A stretch of 64,000 nucleotides of DNA, taken from positions 186,001 to 250,000 of the forward strand of contig JBMNMK010000001.1 in assembly GCA_050953285.1 (NCBI GenBank). Direction: 5' to 3'. Under the pieces are notes generated by a model. That model did no database searches. It was given only the letters and a program-made list of their open reading frames with translations, and was not told the DNA's origin. This document shows, piece after piece, positions 15,583-25,414 of the stretch. The position numbers were made by a program, and so were the translations under genes. The DNA comes from Olsenella_K sp050953285 (lineage in GTDB: Bacteria; Actinomycetota; Coriobacteriia; Coriobacteriales; Atopobiaceae). Each line of letters begins with the position of its first letter. Within the stretch, counting starts at the first letter, position 1.

Positions 15583-18012
15583 ATGCAGAGAAAAGCGAAG
15601 ATCTTTAAAGACAAGCAGGACTTCGTAGAGCAGTATCGCGTCAAGTGCAAGTCTCAGCTGGGTAAGGAATTCGAGGATCTCAGTGAGGCGGAGCGTTTCT
15701 TCTGCCTGGCCAAGCTGGTCTCAGAGAAAGCGCGTGAGGACGAGCTCACCACGCATCCCAAGGGGGAGAAGAAGGTCTACTACTTCTCTTTGGAGTTTCT
15801 CTTAGGACCGCTGCTGGATAATTACCTTTTGAACTATGGCGTGCGTGACATAGTTGCTGGCGCGCTCAAGGATATGCGTGAAGACCTCGATGATCTGGCC
15901 CGCCAAGAGGCAGATCCTGGCCTGGGCAATGGTGGCTTGGGTCGTTTGGCTGCATGCTTTTTGGACTCCATGGCCCATGAAGGCGTTGCGGGCTATGGCA
16001 ACGGCATGCGCTACCAGTACGGTCTTTTCCGCCAGGCCATTGAAGGCGGGCGCCAGGTTGAGAAGACGGACAACTGGCTTGAGCATGGCTATCCTTGGGA
16101 GATCCGCAAGAACGAGTCGGCGGTGACGGTCCAGTTTGGCGGCACCGTGGTGCGCCATGAGGACAACGGCTACTTCTGGTTTACGCAGGAGGGCGGAGAG
16201 TACGTTAAGGCCGTGCCGTATGACGTACCTATTGTGGGCTACGGTGGCAAGAAGGTAAACGAGCTGCGCCTGTGGAAGGCAGAGCCGTCAGAGGATAACT
16301 TTGACCTGGATGCCTTCAATAATGGTGACTACACCAAGGCCTTCTCGTTTAGATCAAATGTGGAAGCAATTTCTACCATTCTGTATCCTAACGATGCAGG
16401 TGAACATGGCCGTATGCTGAGGCTCAAGCAGGAGTACCTGTTTGTGTCTGCGGGCCTTCAGTCCATTTTGCGCGCCTATGAGCGCGAGTATGGCCCCGAT
16501 GCGTGGGAGGATCTGCCCAAGCACGTGGCCGTGCATACCAACGACACGCACCCTGCCATGTGTGGCCCTGAGCTCATGCGCATCCTGGTGGACGATAAGC
16601 GCGTGGACTTTGATCTGGCATACAAGATTGCGCGTGAGACCTGCTCGTATACCAACCACACCGTGATGCCTGAGGCGCTGGAGAAGTGGCCCATCAACAT
16701 GTTCAGGACGCTTCTGCCGCGCCTGTATATGGTGATTGAAGAGATCGACCGCCGCTATCGTGACAACTTCCCGCGCACGGGCTCCAACTGGTCAGATGCG
16801 CTTAAGAACACGGCCATCCTCTGGGATGGACAGGTGCGCATGGCCAACCTCTCCGTGATCTTCTCGCACTCGGTCAACGGCGTCTCTGCGCTGCATACCA
16901 AGATCATTGAGGACTCGGTGCTTAACGACTTCTACAAGCTTGAGCCGGAGAAGTTCAACAATAAGACCAACGGCGTGTCCCACCGTCGTTTCTTGGGAAA
17001 TGCCAACCTGGCACTGTCATCGCTCATCACCAAAACCATTGGCGATGGCTGGTACGACGATGCCATGGAGCTGGAAAAACTTGCCGCCTATGAGAACGAC
17101 ACGTCGTTCTTGGAGGAGTTTGGCAAGGCCAAGCAGGCAGAGAAGGAGCGCCTGGCGCGCTATGTCAAGGAGGTCACCGGCGAGGTCATAGACACCTCCA
17201 CGGTCTTTGACACGCAGGTCAAGCGCTTCCACGCCTACAAGCGTCAGCTGCTCAATGTATTCAAGATTCTGGATATCTACAACCGCATGATTAACGACGG
17301 CTTTGAGCCGCAGCCCACCACCTTCATCTTCTCGGGTAAGGCCGCGCAGAGCTACACCTTTGCCAAGGAGGTCATCCGCCTCATCAACTCTGTGGCCGAC
17401 GTGATCAACCACGACGAGCGCGTCAACAAGACCATCAAGGTGATCTTTATCCCCAACTTTGCGGTCTCCAACGCACAGATCATTTATCCGGCAACAGAGA
17501 TCTCCGAGCAGATCTCGACAGCAGGCACGGAAGCCTCTGGCACGTCCAACATGAAATTCATGATGAACGGCGCCATCACGCTGGGCACCTACGATGGCTC
17601 AAACGTTGAGATCTCAGATCTGGTGGGCGATCAAAACATCAAGATTTTTGGCCTGCGTGCCAATGAAGTGGAAGTCATCCGCGAAGGTGGCCGCTACTTT
17701 GCCTGGAATGAATACAATGCAGACCGCGCACGCTTAGGCCGTGTGGTTGACATGCTAACGGATGGCTCGCTGGCACACCTTTCTGGCAACTTTGAGTCCG
17801 TGCATGATGAGCTCATGGTCAACAATGACCAGTACCTGGTGCTTCGTGATTTCCACTCCTACGTGCAGGCGTGGGAAGAGCTGGTGGGTGGCTATTCCAA
17901 CACCGCGCTCTGGAACAAGATGGCGCTCCACAATACAGCTAAGGCCGGGTATTTCTCTAGTGACCGAACAATCCGTTCGTACGCATCAGAAATTTGGCAT
18001 ATTGAGAAATAA
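15583..18012 (+). CDS. glgP: Glycogen/maltodextrin phosphorylase
   Basis: Releases glucose-1-phosphate from non-reducing ends of glycogen or maltodextrin; PLP-dependent, 809 residues. Conserved blocks: GLGNGGLGRLAACFLDSMA, VAVHTNDTHPAMCGPELMRIL, the glucan-site FHAYKRQLLNVF, and STAGTEASGTSNMKFMMNGAITLGTYDGSNVE, with the PLP lysine just after SNM. Length fits bacterial GlgP/MalP. It lies 98 bp after glgB with its own AAGGAAG site. Placing degradation inside the synthetic operon implies storage and mobilisation are transcribed together and balanced at enzyme level. Confidence 0.96.
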   Translation: MQRKAKIFKDKQDFVEQYRVKCKSQLGKEFEDLSEAERFFCLAKLVSEKAREDELTTHPKGEKKVYYFSLEFLLGPLLDNYLLNYGVRDIVAGALKDMREDLDDLARQEADPGLGNGGLGRLAACFLDSMAHEGVAGYGNGMRYQYGLFRQAIEGGRQVEKTDNWLEHGYPWEIRKNESAVTVQFGGTVVRHEDNGYFWFTQEGGEYVKAVPYDVPIVGYGGKKVNELRLWKAEPSEDNFDLDAFNNGDYTKAFSFRSNVEAISTILYPNDAGEHGRMLRLKQEYLFVSAGLQSILRAYEREYGPDAWEDLPKHVAVHTNDTHPAMCGPELMRILVDDKRVDFDLAYKIARETCSYTNHTVMPEALEKWPINMFRTLLPRLYMVIEEIDRRYRDNFPRTGSNWSDALKNTAILWDGQVRMANLSVIFSHSVNGVSALHTKIIEDSVLNDFYKLEPEKFNNKTNGVSHRRFLGNANLALSSLITKTIGDGWYDDAMELEKLAAYENDTSFLEEFGKAKQAEKERLARYVKEVTGEVIDTSTVFDTQVKRFHAYKRQLLNVFKILDIYNRMINDGFEPQPTTFIFSGKAAQSYTFAKEVIRLINSVADVINHDERVNKTIKVIFIPNFAVSNAQIIYPATEISEQISTAGTEASGTSNMKFMMNGAITLGTYDGSNVEISDLVGDQNIKIFGLRANEVEVIREGGRYFAWNEYNADRARLGRVVDMLTDGSLAHLSGNFESVHDELMVNNDQYLVLRDFHSYVQAWEELVGGYSNTALWNKMALHNTAKAGYFSSDRTIRSYASEIWHIEK

Positions 18013-18078
18013 CGGAGTTCATACAGAGCGGTGTCACAAAGGTATCTGTAGTCGTGTAGTAAGAAAGGAGTTGGCGCA

Positions 18079-19221
18079 ATGAGCAAGAAGGAATGCGTGG
18101 CAATGCTTCTTGCCGGTGGACAAGGAAGCAGGCTCAAGGCACTGACCAACAAGGTGGCTAAGCCTGCTGTCTCATTTGGCGGTAAGTACAGGATCATAGA
18201 CTTCGTTCTATCGAACTGTGCTAACTCAGGCATAACAACAGTGGGTGTACTCACGCAGTACCGGCCGTATTTGCTTCACTCGTATCTGGCAACAGGTGAG
18301 GCATGGAATTTGGATGAGCGTGGCGCAGGCGTAGCAATCCTGCCGCCGTATGCCACTCAAAAAGGTGGCGCATGGTATGCGGGTACCGCAGATGCCATTA
18401 CCCAGAATTTGGGCTATCTCAAAGAGCAGGATTCAGAGTACACGCTGATCCTCTCGGGCGACCAGCTGTACCGTATGGACTACAGCGCCATGCTTGCCAC
18501 CCACAAGGAGAAAAACGCAGATCTCACCGTGGCCGTTATGCCAGTTGACTGGTCTGAGGCATCACGCTTTGGCATCATGAACTGCGACGAAGACGGCCGC
18601 ATCCTGGAGTTTGAGGAAAAGCCTGCCCAGCCCAAGAGCAACCTGGCTTCCATGGGCATCTATATCTTCAACACTGACCTGCTGATCCAAACGCTTGAGG
18701 CAGATGCCAAAGACCCTGATTCCGAGCATGACTTTGGCAAGAACATCATCCCCACACTGCTGGCCGCAGGCAAGCGTCTGTCCACCTACCAGTTCAAGGG
18801 CTACTGGAGAGACGTCGGTACGGTCGCGTCGTTCCATGAGGCAAACATGGAGCTTCTGGGCGAGAAACCCGCGTTTGACCTCTATTCCACAGAAGAGCCC
18901 ATCATGAGCAACGCCTCCACGCGCCCGCCTGCATACGTGGGCCACTACGCGGATGTGGACGATGCCATCATTGCCAACGGCTGCACCGTTCTTGGGCGAG
19001 TAAAGCATTCCATCGTATCTATTGACGCCTATGTGGGTGAGCGCGCAACCGTGATAGATTCCGTGCTCTTCCCGGGTGCGCGTGTGGAAGATGGCGCCTT
19101 GGTTGTCAATGCTGTTCTGGGCTCTAACGCAATAGTCAGAGAAAACGCCACCTTGGGCGATCCCAACGAGGAGACCATCGCTATAGGTGACGATGAAGTC
19201 ATAGAGAGGGAGGCTGAGTAG
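18079..19221 (+). CDS. glgC: Glucose-1-phosphate adenylyltransferase, catalytic subunit
   Basis: Makes ADP-glucose from ATP and glucose-1-phosphate, the committed step of bacterial glycogen synthesis; 380 residues. The nucleotide-binding loop AGGQGSRLKALTNKVAKPAVSFGGKYRIIDF is complete, as are GTADAI, SGDQLYRMDY, the glucose-1-phosphate region EEKPAQPKSNLASMGIY, and KGYWRDVGTV. The C-terminal left-handed beta-helix (VDDAIIANGCTVLGRVKHSIV) assembles the tetramer. AGAAAGGAG precedes the ATG. It is separated by only 2 bp from glgD, matching the GlgCD heteromeric enzymes of low-GC Gram-positives. Confidence 0.97.
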   Translation: MSKKECVAMLLAGGQGSRLKALTNKVAKPAVSFGGKYRIIDFVLSNCANSGITTVGVLTQYRPYLLHSYLATGEAWNLDERGAGVAILPPYATQKGGAWYAGTADAITQNLGYLKEQDSEYTLILSGDQLYRMDYSAMLATHKEKNADLTVAVMPVDWSEASRFGIMNCDEDGRILEFEEKPAQPKSNLASMGIYIFNTDLLIQTLEADAKDPDSEHDFGKNIIPTLLAAGKRLSTYQFKGYWRDVGTVASFHEANMELLGEKPAFDLYSTEEPIMSNASTRPPAYVGHYADVDDAIIANGCTVLGRVKHSIVSIDAYVGERATVIDSVLFPGARVEDGALVVNAVLGSNAIVRENATLGDPNEETIAIGDDEVIEREAE

Positions 19222-19223
19222 AG

Positions 19224-20324
19224 ATGATCAAGGCACTGGGTCTTATCACGGCAAATTACGGAGTTGCCCACCCGAGCGTTCTTGTAGAGAACCGCCCCGT
19301 GGCCTCCCTGCCTTTTCTCGGCCGTTTCCGCCTGGTAGATTTTCCATTGTCCAACATGGTCAACGCGGGCATTCGCACGGTTGGCTTGATCATGCCATCC
19401 AATTATCGTTCCTTGGTTGATCATGTCGGCTCTGGAAAAGATTGGGATCTGGACCGCAAGGAAGGCGGCCTGTTTGTGATGCCGGGCTCTCCTTTTGGTA
19501 CGTCTCGGCAAGGCGGCAGGTTCTTGGTGCGTGATCTTGAACTCAACAAGCAGCTCTTTGAGCGCAATCACCAAGATTACGTGGTCATGTCCAGCTGTAA
19601 TTTCATCTACAACGTGGACATCAAGCAGCTGTTGGATGAGCATGTGGCAGAAGGGGCAGATATTACCCTCATCACCCGCAAGACCACCGAGCCTAACCCC
19701 AACGTTTTGGGTCTTGAGTTTGAAGACGGCAAGCTGGTGGGCAAGAAGTACGGTGTTGATTTTGGCGAGACGGGCTTTATTGACTTGGCCATCTTTAACC
19801 GTGAGCTGCTCTTGAACCTGATTGATTCCTTCGGGGATCTTGAGGATAGAGATCTCATCTGCGCTTTGGTGGAAAGCGGTGAGGCGCGCCATCTCAAGAT
19901 TATAGAGCGCCACTTCAATGGCTATATCACCACCATCTTTGACACCGCGCACTACTACCGTGCCAACATGGACCAGCTCAACCCCAAGGTCTTGGCTGAG
20001 CTTTCACCTAAGGATCGCTTCATCAAGACCAAGGCACACGACAACGCGCCTGCAAAATACGAGCCGGGCTCACATGTAACCAACTCACTTGTTTCCGCAG
20101 GTGATCGTATCTATGGCACCGTGACCGATTCTGTCTTAAGCAGAGACGTTATTGTGGAGGCCGGCGCTACCGTTAGAAACTCCATCATTATGCAGGGCGT
20201 TATCATCCGCTCGGGCGCGCTTATCACCAACGCTATTGTGGACCGCGGCAACGTGATTGAGCCTGGTACTGAGCTTCGTGGCACCAGAGACAACATCCTC
20301 GTTATGGGTAAGGTCAACGAGTAG
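19224..20324 (+). CDS. glgD: Glucose-1-phosphate adenylyltransferase-like regulatory subunit GlgD
   Basis: A 366-residue GlgC paralogue that lacks the catalytic GGxGxRLxxLT loop: the equivalent region reads ITANYGVAHPSVLVENRPVASLPFLGRFRLVDF. In Bacillus-type GlgCD enzymes GlgD is inactive alone and raises GlgC activity in the heterotetramer. The pyrophosphorylase fold (SSCNFIYNVDIKQLLDEHV) and the C-terminal beta-helix (GTVTDSVLSRDVIVEAGATVRNSIIM) are kept. Position between glgC and glgA, with near-zero spacing, supports a stoichiometric complex. Confidence 0.94.
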   Translation: MIKALGLITANYGVAHPSVLVENRPVASLPFLGRFRLVDFPLSNMVNAGIRTVGLIMPSNYRSLVDHVGSGKDWDLDRKEGGLFVMPGSPFGTSRQGGRFLVRDLELNKQLFERNHQDYVVMSSCNFIYNVDIKQLLDEHVAEGADITLITRKTTEPNPNVLGLEFEDGKLVGKKYGVDFGETGFIDLAIFNRELLLNLIDSFGDLEDRDLICALVESGEARHLKIIERHFNGYITTIFDTAHYYRANMDQLNPKVLAELSPKDRFIKTKAHDNAPAKYEPGSHVTNSLVSAGDRIYGTVTDSVLSRDVIVEAGATVRNSIIMQGVIIRSGALITNAIVDRGNVIEPGTELRGTRDNILVMGKVNE

Positions 20325-20333
20325 GGATCCAAT

Positions 20334-21815
20334 ATGGCAGACAACGTAAGAAGAAAGCTCAAGATCCTCTTTGCCGCTTCTGAGGCTGTGCCTTTTGCCA
20401 AGACAGGTGGTTTGGGGGATGTTGCTGGCACCTTGCCGCGTGAGCTCAAATTGGCGGGCGCCAAAGTGGCCGTTATCATGCCAAAGTACGAGACCATCCC
20501 ACAGGAATTTGTGGCGCAGATGACGCACATTTCTGATTTCAATGTGCCGCTGGCCTGGAGAAACGTGTACTGCGGAATCGAGAAGCTCTCCTACAGAGGC
20601 GTGGATTTCTACTTTGTGGACAACGAGTCCTACTTCAAACGGGAAGGGCTCTACGGCTACTTTGATGATGGAGAGCGCTTTGCGTTTTTCTCCAAGGCAA
20701 TCTGCGAGGCCATAGCTCAGGTGCCTGAGCTGCAGTGTGATGTCTTGCACTGCAACGATTGGCAGACGGCGCTGGCCCCTGTCTTCTTGCGTGAGTTCTA
20801 CAACCAGATCCCTGCATGCCAAAACGTGAAGACGGTCTTTACCGTGCATAACGTGAAGTTCCAGGGTCAGTACAACGATAAGGTCTTGTACGATGTGCTG
20901 GGTCTGGCAGACGTTGCAGCAGCACGTGACCAGCTCTACTGCGCACCTCAGGCCATCAATTACATGAAGGGCGCGCTGCTCTACTCTGACATGATCACCA
21001 CCGTGAGCCCAAGCTACGCCAATGAGCTCCAGATGCCGTTTTACGGCGAGGGGATGGACTCCATTTTCCGCCGTCGCGCCTCGCAGCTGAGAGGCATCTT
21101 AAACGGCATTGACACCGACGAGTGGGATCCCAAGAAAGATGAACTTATCGCCCACCACTTTGAGCCGGCGCACATGGAGGGCAAGGCCAAGAGCAAGAGC
21201 GCGCTGCAAAAAGAGCTGGGACTGGCAGAAGATCCGGAGCGCCCGCTGGTGGTAATGGTTGGTCGCCTGACTAAGCAAAAGGGTCTTGACCTGGTGCGAT
21301 ACGCTATGAATCGCATTATGGAGCGCGGCGTTCAGGTGGCGGTGCTGGGCACAGGCGATAAGGACTATGAGGATTCGTTCAAATATTTTGACTGGAAGTA
21401 CAGCGATATGATGTGTGCGCGCATCACCTTTGACAACGCGCTGTCGCACCGTATGTATGCTGGCGGAGATTTGCTGCTGATGCCCTCTGAGTTTGAGCCC
21501 TGTGGCCTTTCTCAGATGATTGCTATGCGCTATGGCACCTTGCCGGTGGTGCGTGAGACGGGAGGGCTGAGAGATTCTGTGCGTCCGTACAATCGCTTTA
21601 CCGGCGAGGGCACAGGATTTAGCTTTGCCAACATGAATGCAGATGAGATGGCAGATTGTTTGCTGGATGCGTGTGAACTTTTCTGGACAGACCAAGATGC
21701 GTGGAAGCAGCTGCGCCAACAGGCAATGGAGGAAGACTTCTCCTGGACTCGTGCAGCGGGCTCTTATCTCGATCTTTATCATGAGCTTCATCCGGAGGTG
21801 AAGCGCTACAAGTAG
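20334..21815 (+). CDS. glgA: Glycogen synthase (ADP-glucose, GT5)
   Basis: Adds glucose from ADP-glucose to the growing alpha-1,4 chain; 493 residues. It starts with the GT5 motif KILFAASEAVPFAKTGGLGDVAGTLP (KTGGLGDV binds ADP), then HCNDWQTALAPVFLREFY, TVHNVKFQGQY and the GT-B C-domain MVGRLTKQKGLDLV and PSEFEPCGLSQMIAMRYGTLPVVRETGGLRDSV with the catalytic Glu region. It ends the operon and is followed by a strong terminator 83 bp later. Confidence 0.97.
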   Translation: MADNVRRKLKILFAASEAVPFAKTGGLGDVAGTLPRELKLAGAKVAVIMPKYETIPQEFVAQMTHISDFNVPLAWRNVYCGIEKLSYRGVDFYFVDNESYFKREGLYGYFDDGERFAFFSKAICEAIAQVPELQCDVLHCNDWQTALAPVFLREFYNQIPACQNVKTVFTVHNVKFQGQYNDKVLYDVLGLADVAAARDQLYCAPQAINYMKGALLYSDMITTVSPSYANELQMPFYGEGMDSIFRRRASQLRGILNGIDTDEWDPKKDELIAHHFEPAHMEGKAKSKSALQKELGLAEDPERPLVVMVGRLTKQKGLDLVRYAMNRIMERGVQVAVLGTGDKDYEDSFKYFDWKYSDMMCARITFDNALSHRMYAGGDLLLMPSEFEPCGLSQMIAMRYGTLPVVRETGGLRDSVRPYNRFTGEGTGFSFANMNADEMADCLLDACELFWTDQDAWKQLRQQAMEEDFSWTRAAGSYLDLYHELHPEVKRYK

Positions 21816-21897
21816 CAATGTGTGTGAGTGGAGCGGCAGACGCACTGGTTACATCTTTGCGTCTGGTCGATGCTGCTTCAAACAACGTCTAGCGTGC

Positions 21898-21931
21898 AAA
21901 AATAGGGGCCTCATGAAGGGGCCCCTATTTT
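21898..21931 (+). terminator. Intrinsic terminator of the glycogen operon
   Basis: AAAATAGGGGCC and GGCCCCTATTTT form a 12-bp stem whose 3' arm ends in TTTT. Confidence 0.9.
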
Positions 21932-22084
21932 GCGCGCTATCGGTATGGTTGCGCATGCTCTTCTCGGCCGCTCCACACATGAGGGCATGTGGTGAAATGC
22001 TCGTTTGATCCTCTGAGGCGGGTATTATTATCACCAGAAATGATAGAGCCCCAGGGGGTTCAAGCTATAAAACAGGGGGACTTT

Positions 22085-25000
22085 GTGAGAGCCAGACATA
22101 GTACGTCTAACAATCGCTACCGGCGCCCGTTTGGTGCGGCACGGCTGGGAGAGCCGGTGACTCTTGCCATAGACGTTATGGATGAGGTGGCACCGTCAGC
22201 CCAGGTGAGACTGTGGATAGATGGCACGGGAGAGACGCTCTTGGACATGGAGGCTATGCCTGAGGGTGATCATATCCGCTTTGAGGCCACTTTCACACCG
22301 CACGAGACAGAGATCATTTGGTATAGCTTTAATATAACGGCAGATAATGGGGAAGTGTGGCGCTACGGCGCACGGCCAGAGAGCAAGGTGGGGGAGGGCG
22401 CTTTTGCCTATGGCGAGCCGCCATCGTTTCAGATCACGGTCTATGTGCCGCGCACCAATCCACCCGAGTGGTATCGCCATGCCGTGGTCTACCAGATCTT
22501 TCCCGACCGCTTTGCGCGCGGAAAGGACTGGGAACAGCGGGTGCGTCAGTCGCTTACTCCACAAAGAAATGGACCGGACAGAGACCTGGTGGATGACTGG
22601 AATACGCCCCCCATTTACAGAAAAGATGAGTACGGCCGTATAACGGTCTGGGATTTTTATGGCGGCACGCTTGAAGGCGTGCGAGAAAAGCTGGGCTACC
22701 TGCAAGATTTGGGCGTGACAGCACTCTATCTCAACCCTATTTTTGAAGCGGAGTCAAATCACCGCTATGACACGGCAAACTACCTAAAGATCGATCCCAT
22801 GTTGGGAGATCTTACGTCGTTTAAGCGGCTGTGTAAGGATGCGGCAGCTCATGGGATTCGGATCATTTTAGACGGCGTGTTCAATCACACGGGTTGTGAT
22901 TCCCTCTATTTCAATAAATATGGCAACTATCCAGGTGTGGGTGCCTATGAGTCGCAGGACTCACCGTATGCCAGCTGGTATAAATTTACCGATGGTGATA
23001 GGGATACCTACATGAGCTGGTGGGGCGTGGATGACCTGCCAGATGTGGACGAGCACGACCCCAGCTATAGGGAGTTTATCTGCGGAGAGAATGGCGTTGT
23101 GCGCACGTGGCTGCGCGCTGGTGCGTCGGGTTGGCGCCTGGATGTAGCAGATGAGCTACCGGATGAGTTCATAGAAGAAATCCGCGCGGCTGCGTTGGCA
23201 GAAAAGCCAGATGCTGTGGTGATAGGTGAGGTTTGGGAAGATGCTACCAACAAGGTGAGTTATGGCAAGTTGCGCCGCTACCTGCAGGGAAATGAGCTTG
23301 ACGCCACCATGAACTACCCGCTGCGCTCAGCTCTCCTGGATTTTTTATGCAAGAAGATCACGGCGCCCGTGCTGGTAGATCGTCTAGAAACGCTGCAAGA
23401 GAACTACCCGCATGAGGCCTTTATGCAGGAGCTTAACCTCCTGGGCAGCCATGACCGAGCGCGCTTGCTCACCCAGCTCGGTGACGCGCCAGATCCAGAG
23501 CATATGGATGACCGGCAGCGTTATGAATATAGACTCTCGCCAGACAAGCGCTCTCTTGCAGTCAGCAGACTCTGGTTGGCTGCGCTTTTGCAGATGACCT
23601 TACCTGGCATTCCCTGCGTCTATTACGGGGATGAGGCGGGCTTGGAGGGCTATTCAGACCCGTATAATCGCGCTTCGTTCCCGTGGGGACACGAAGATGC
23701 CAACTGCCGCGCAATCTACAGAAATGCCATAGCAATCCGCAGGTCACTAGCGGTATTTGAAACGGGAGATTTCCAGCCGTTTGCCATAGGGGAACGTGTT
23801 TTTGGCTTCTCGCGCCGCGAAGGTGATACCACGGTTTGCGTGCTGGTCAATGCCAGCTTGGACCAATCGCAAACGGTGGAGCTCCCCTTGTGGGGAGAGT
23901 GCGTTGACGACATTGTGCAGGGAAAGGCCCCGCGTGTATCTTCTGACAGGAAAACCTGTTCGGTATTCCTGTGGCCACTTGGTAGCTCGGTCCTTTACTT
24001 TCACGCTGCCAAGCGCTTGCAAAAACCGCTGGAACCCGGTATGGGAGTGCTCTGCCATATCACGAGCGTGCCCAATGGAGATAGACCTGGTACGCTAGGA
24101 GAACCTGCTAAGCGCTTTGTGGATTACCTGGCCCAGGGCAATCAGAGCTACTGGCAGGTCCTGCCGGTAAACCCTTGCGATGAGTGGGGTTCTCCTTACG
24201 CAGGTCTTTCCGCCTTTGCCGGAAACCCCTATCTCATAGAGGGCTTTGACACCGAGCTGGATGTTCTTCTCGCCGGGATAGATACCAAGGACTACCAGCG
24301 TTTTGTAAAGAAAAATGCGGATTGGTTAAACCCTTATGCCACCTTCCGCTCCATTAAAGAGGAGTTGGGAGAGCATATTGCCTGGCAGACGTGGCCAGAC
24401 GAGCTCAAGCGCTACTCGGCTACGCTGGGGCGCACCAAGCGCTTTGCCAAGGGCTTTGAACTGCATCGCAAGGTGCAATATCTCTTTGACAAACAGTGGC
24501 GTGAGCTCAAGGAGTACGCGCATGCGCACGGTATCAAGATCATAGGGGATATGCCCATGTATGTTTCGGCTGACTCCTCTGATGTGTGGGCACAGCGCGA
24601 CGTGTTTGACCTCACAGATGCAGGTCTGCCGCATGGTAAGGCAGGAGCGCCACCTGACAACTTGGCCCCTCAGGGGCAGCTGTGGGGCAATCCTACCTAC
24701 CGTTGGGACGCGCTCAAGAAGACGGGGTACGACTGGTGGCTTAGGCGCTTTGAGCGTATGTGTGAGCTCTATGACTACGTGCGCCTGGACCACTTCTTGG
24801 GCTTTTCCAGCTATTATTCCATCCCCGAGGGCGCAGACGCAAAGGATGGCACGTGGCGCTATGGTCCAGGTCTTGACCTGTTCCAGGCGGCTGCACACAA
24901 ATTTGGTCAGCTACCCTTTATAGGTGAGGATTTAGGAACCATCACGCCCGCCGTGCGTATGTTGGTATCTACCACGGGTTTTCCGGGAATGGACGTGGTT

Positions 25001-25345
25001 CTTTTCTCAGATGGCGACCCAACTCAAGCATATACGCCCGCACCGGATAAGATCGTCTACACCTCGACGCACGACACGCAGACGCTCATGGGGTGGGTTA
25101 AAGCGCGCTTTGGAGAAGAACATGCAGGGCGCATCTACTTTGACCTTATGCGGGCATGCATTGAATCCTCAGCAGATGTAGTGATGGTGTCGCTGCAAGA
25201 TGTGTTAGCGCTCGATGACAGTGCCCGCATGAATGTGCCGGGTGTGGCCGAGAATAACTGGTGCTGGCAGGCGCGCCAAGAAGATGTGGCGGCAAGTATC
25301 ACCTACCTCAAAGAGCTAGCCGATTCTAGGCCCCATGAGGCGTGA
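22085..25345 (+). CDS. Fused GH13 alpha-glucan hydrolase (neopullulanase/debranching type) and GH77 4-alpha-glucanotransferase
   Basis: Two glycogen-degrading enzymes in one 1,086-residue chain. N-terminal half: a CBM34-like beta domain, then a GH13 barrel with DGVFNHTG, nucleophile Asp in GWRLDVADE, acid Glu in VIGEVWED and Asp in LLGSHDRARLL. C-terminal half (from about residue 645, GMGVLCHITSVPNGDRPGTLG): GH77 amylomaltase with DMPMYVSADSSDVW, nucleophile Asp in YVRLDHFLGF, acid Glu in FIGEDLGT and Asp in TSTHDTQTLMGW. All catalytic residues are present on both sides. I use GTG at 22085 (RARHSTSNNRYRRPFGA, AGGGGG upstream); ATG at 22040 or GTG at 21989 are possible. It follows the glg terminator and complements GlgP by removing limit-dextrin branches. 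Confidence 0.92.
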   Translation: MRARHSTSNNRYRRPFGAARLGEPVTLAIDVMDEVAPSAQVRLWIDGTGETLLDMEAMPEGDHIRFEATFTPHETEIIWYSFNITADNGEVWRYGARPESKVGEGAFAYGEPPSFQITVYVPRTNPPEWYRHAVVYQIFPDRFARGKDWEQRVRQSLTPQRNGPDRDLVDDWNTPPIYRKDEYGRITVWDFYGGTLEGVREKLGYLQDLGVTALYLNPIFEAESNHRYDTANYLKIDPMLGDLTSFKRLCKDAAAHGIRIILDGVFNHTGCDSLYFNKYGNYPGVGAYESQDSPYASWYKFTDGDRDTYMSWWGVDDLPDVDEHDPSYREFICGENGVVRTWLRAGASGWRLDVADELPDEFIEEIRAAALAEKPDAVVIGEVWEDATNKVSYGKLRRYLQGNELDATMNYPLRSALLDFLCKKITAPVLVDRLETLQENYPHEAFMQELNLLGSHDRARLLTQLGDAPDPEHMDDRQRYEYRLSPDKRSLAVSRLWLAALLQMTLPGIPCVYYGDEAGLEGYSDPYNRASFPWGHEDANCRAIYRNAIAIRRSLAVFETGDFQPFAIGERVFGFSRREGDTTVCVLVNASLDQSQTVELPLWGECVDDIVQGKAPRVSSDRKTCSVFLWPLGSSVLYFHAAKRLQKPLEPGMGVLCHITSVPNGDRPGTLGEPAKRFVDYLAQGNQSYWQVLPVNPCDEWGSPYAGLSAFAGNPYLIEGFDTELDVLLAGIDTKDYQRFVKKNADWLNPYATFRSIKEELGEHIAWQTWPDELKRYSATLGRTKRFAKGFELHRKVQYLFDKQWRELKEYAHAHGIKIIGDMPMYVSADSSDVWAQRDVFDLTDAGLPHGKAGAPPDNLAPQGQLWGNPTYRWDALKKTGYDWWLRRFERMCELYDYVRLDHFLGFSSYYSIPEGADAKDGTWRYGPGLDLFQAAAHKFGQLPFIGEDLGTITPAVRMLVSTTGFPGMDVVLFSDGDPTQAYTPAPDKIVYTSTHDTQTLMGWVKARFGEEHAGRIYFDLMRACIESSADVVMVSLQDVLALDDSARMNVPGVAENNWCWQARQEDVAASITYLKELADSRPHEA

Positions 25346-25414
25346 AGCAAGGCTGGGGGCAGGTAAAGCAGAGCCGGGAGATGGGTTGTAGTGTATGTAC
25401 CAGGGAGTTAGAGC

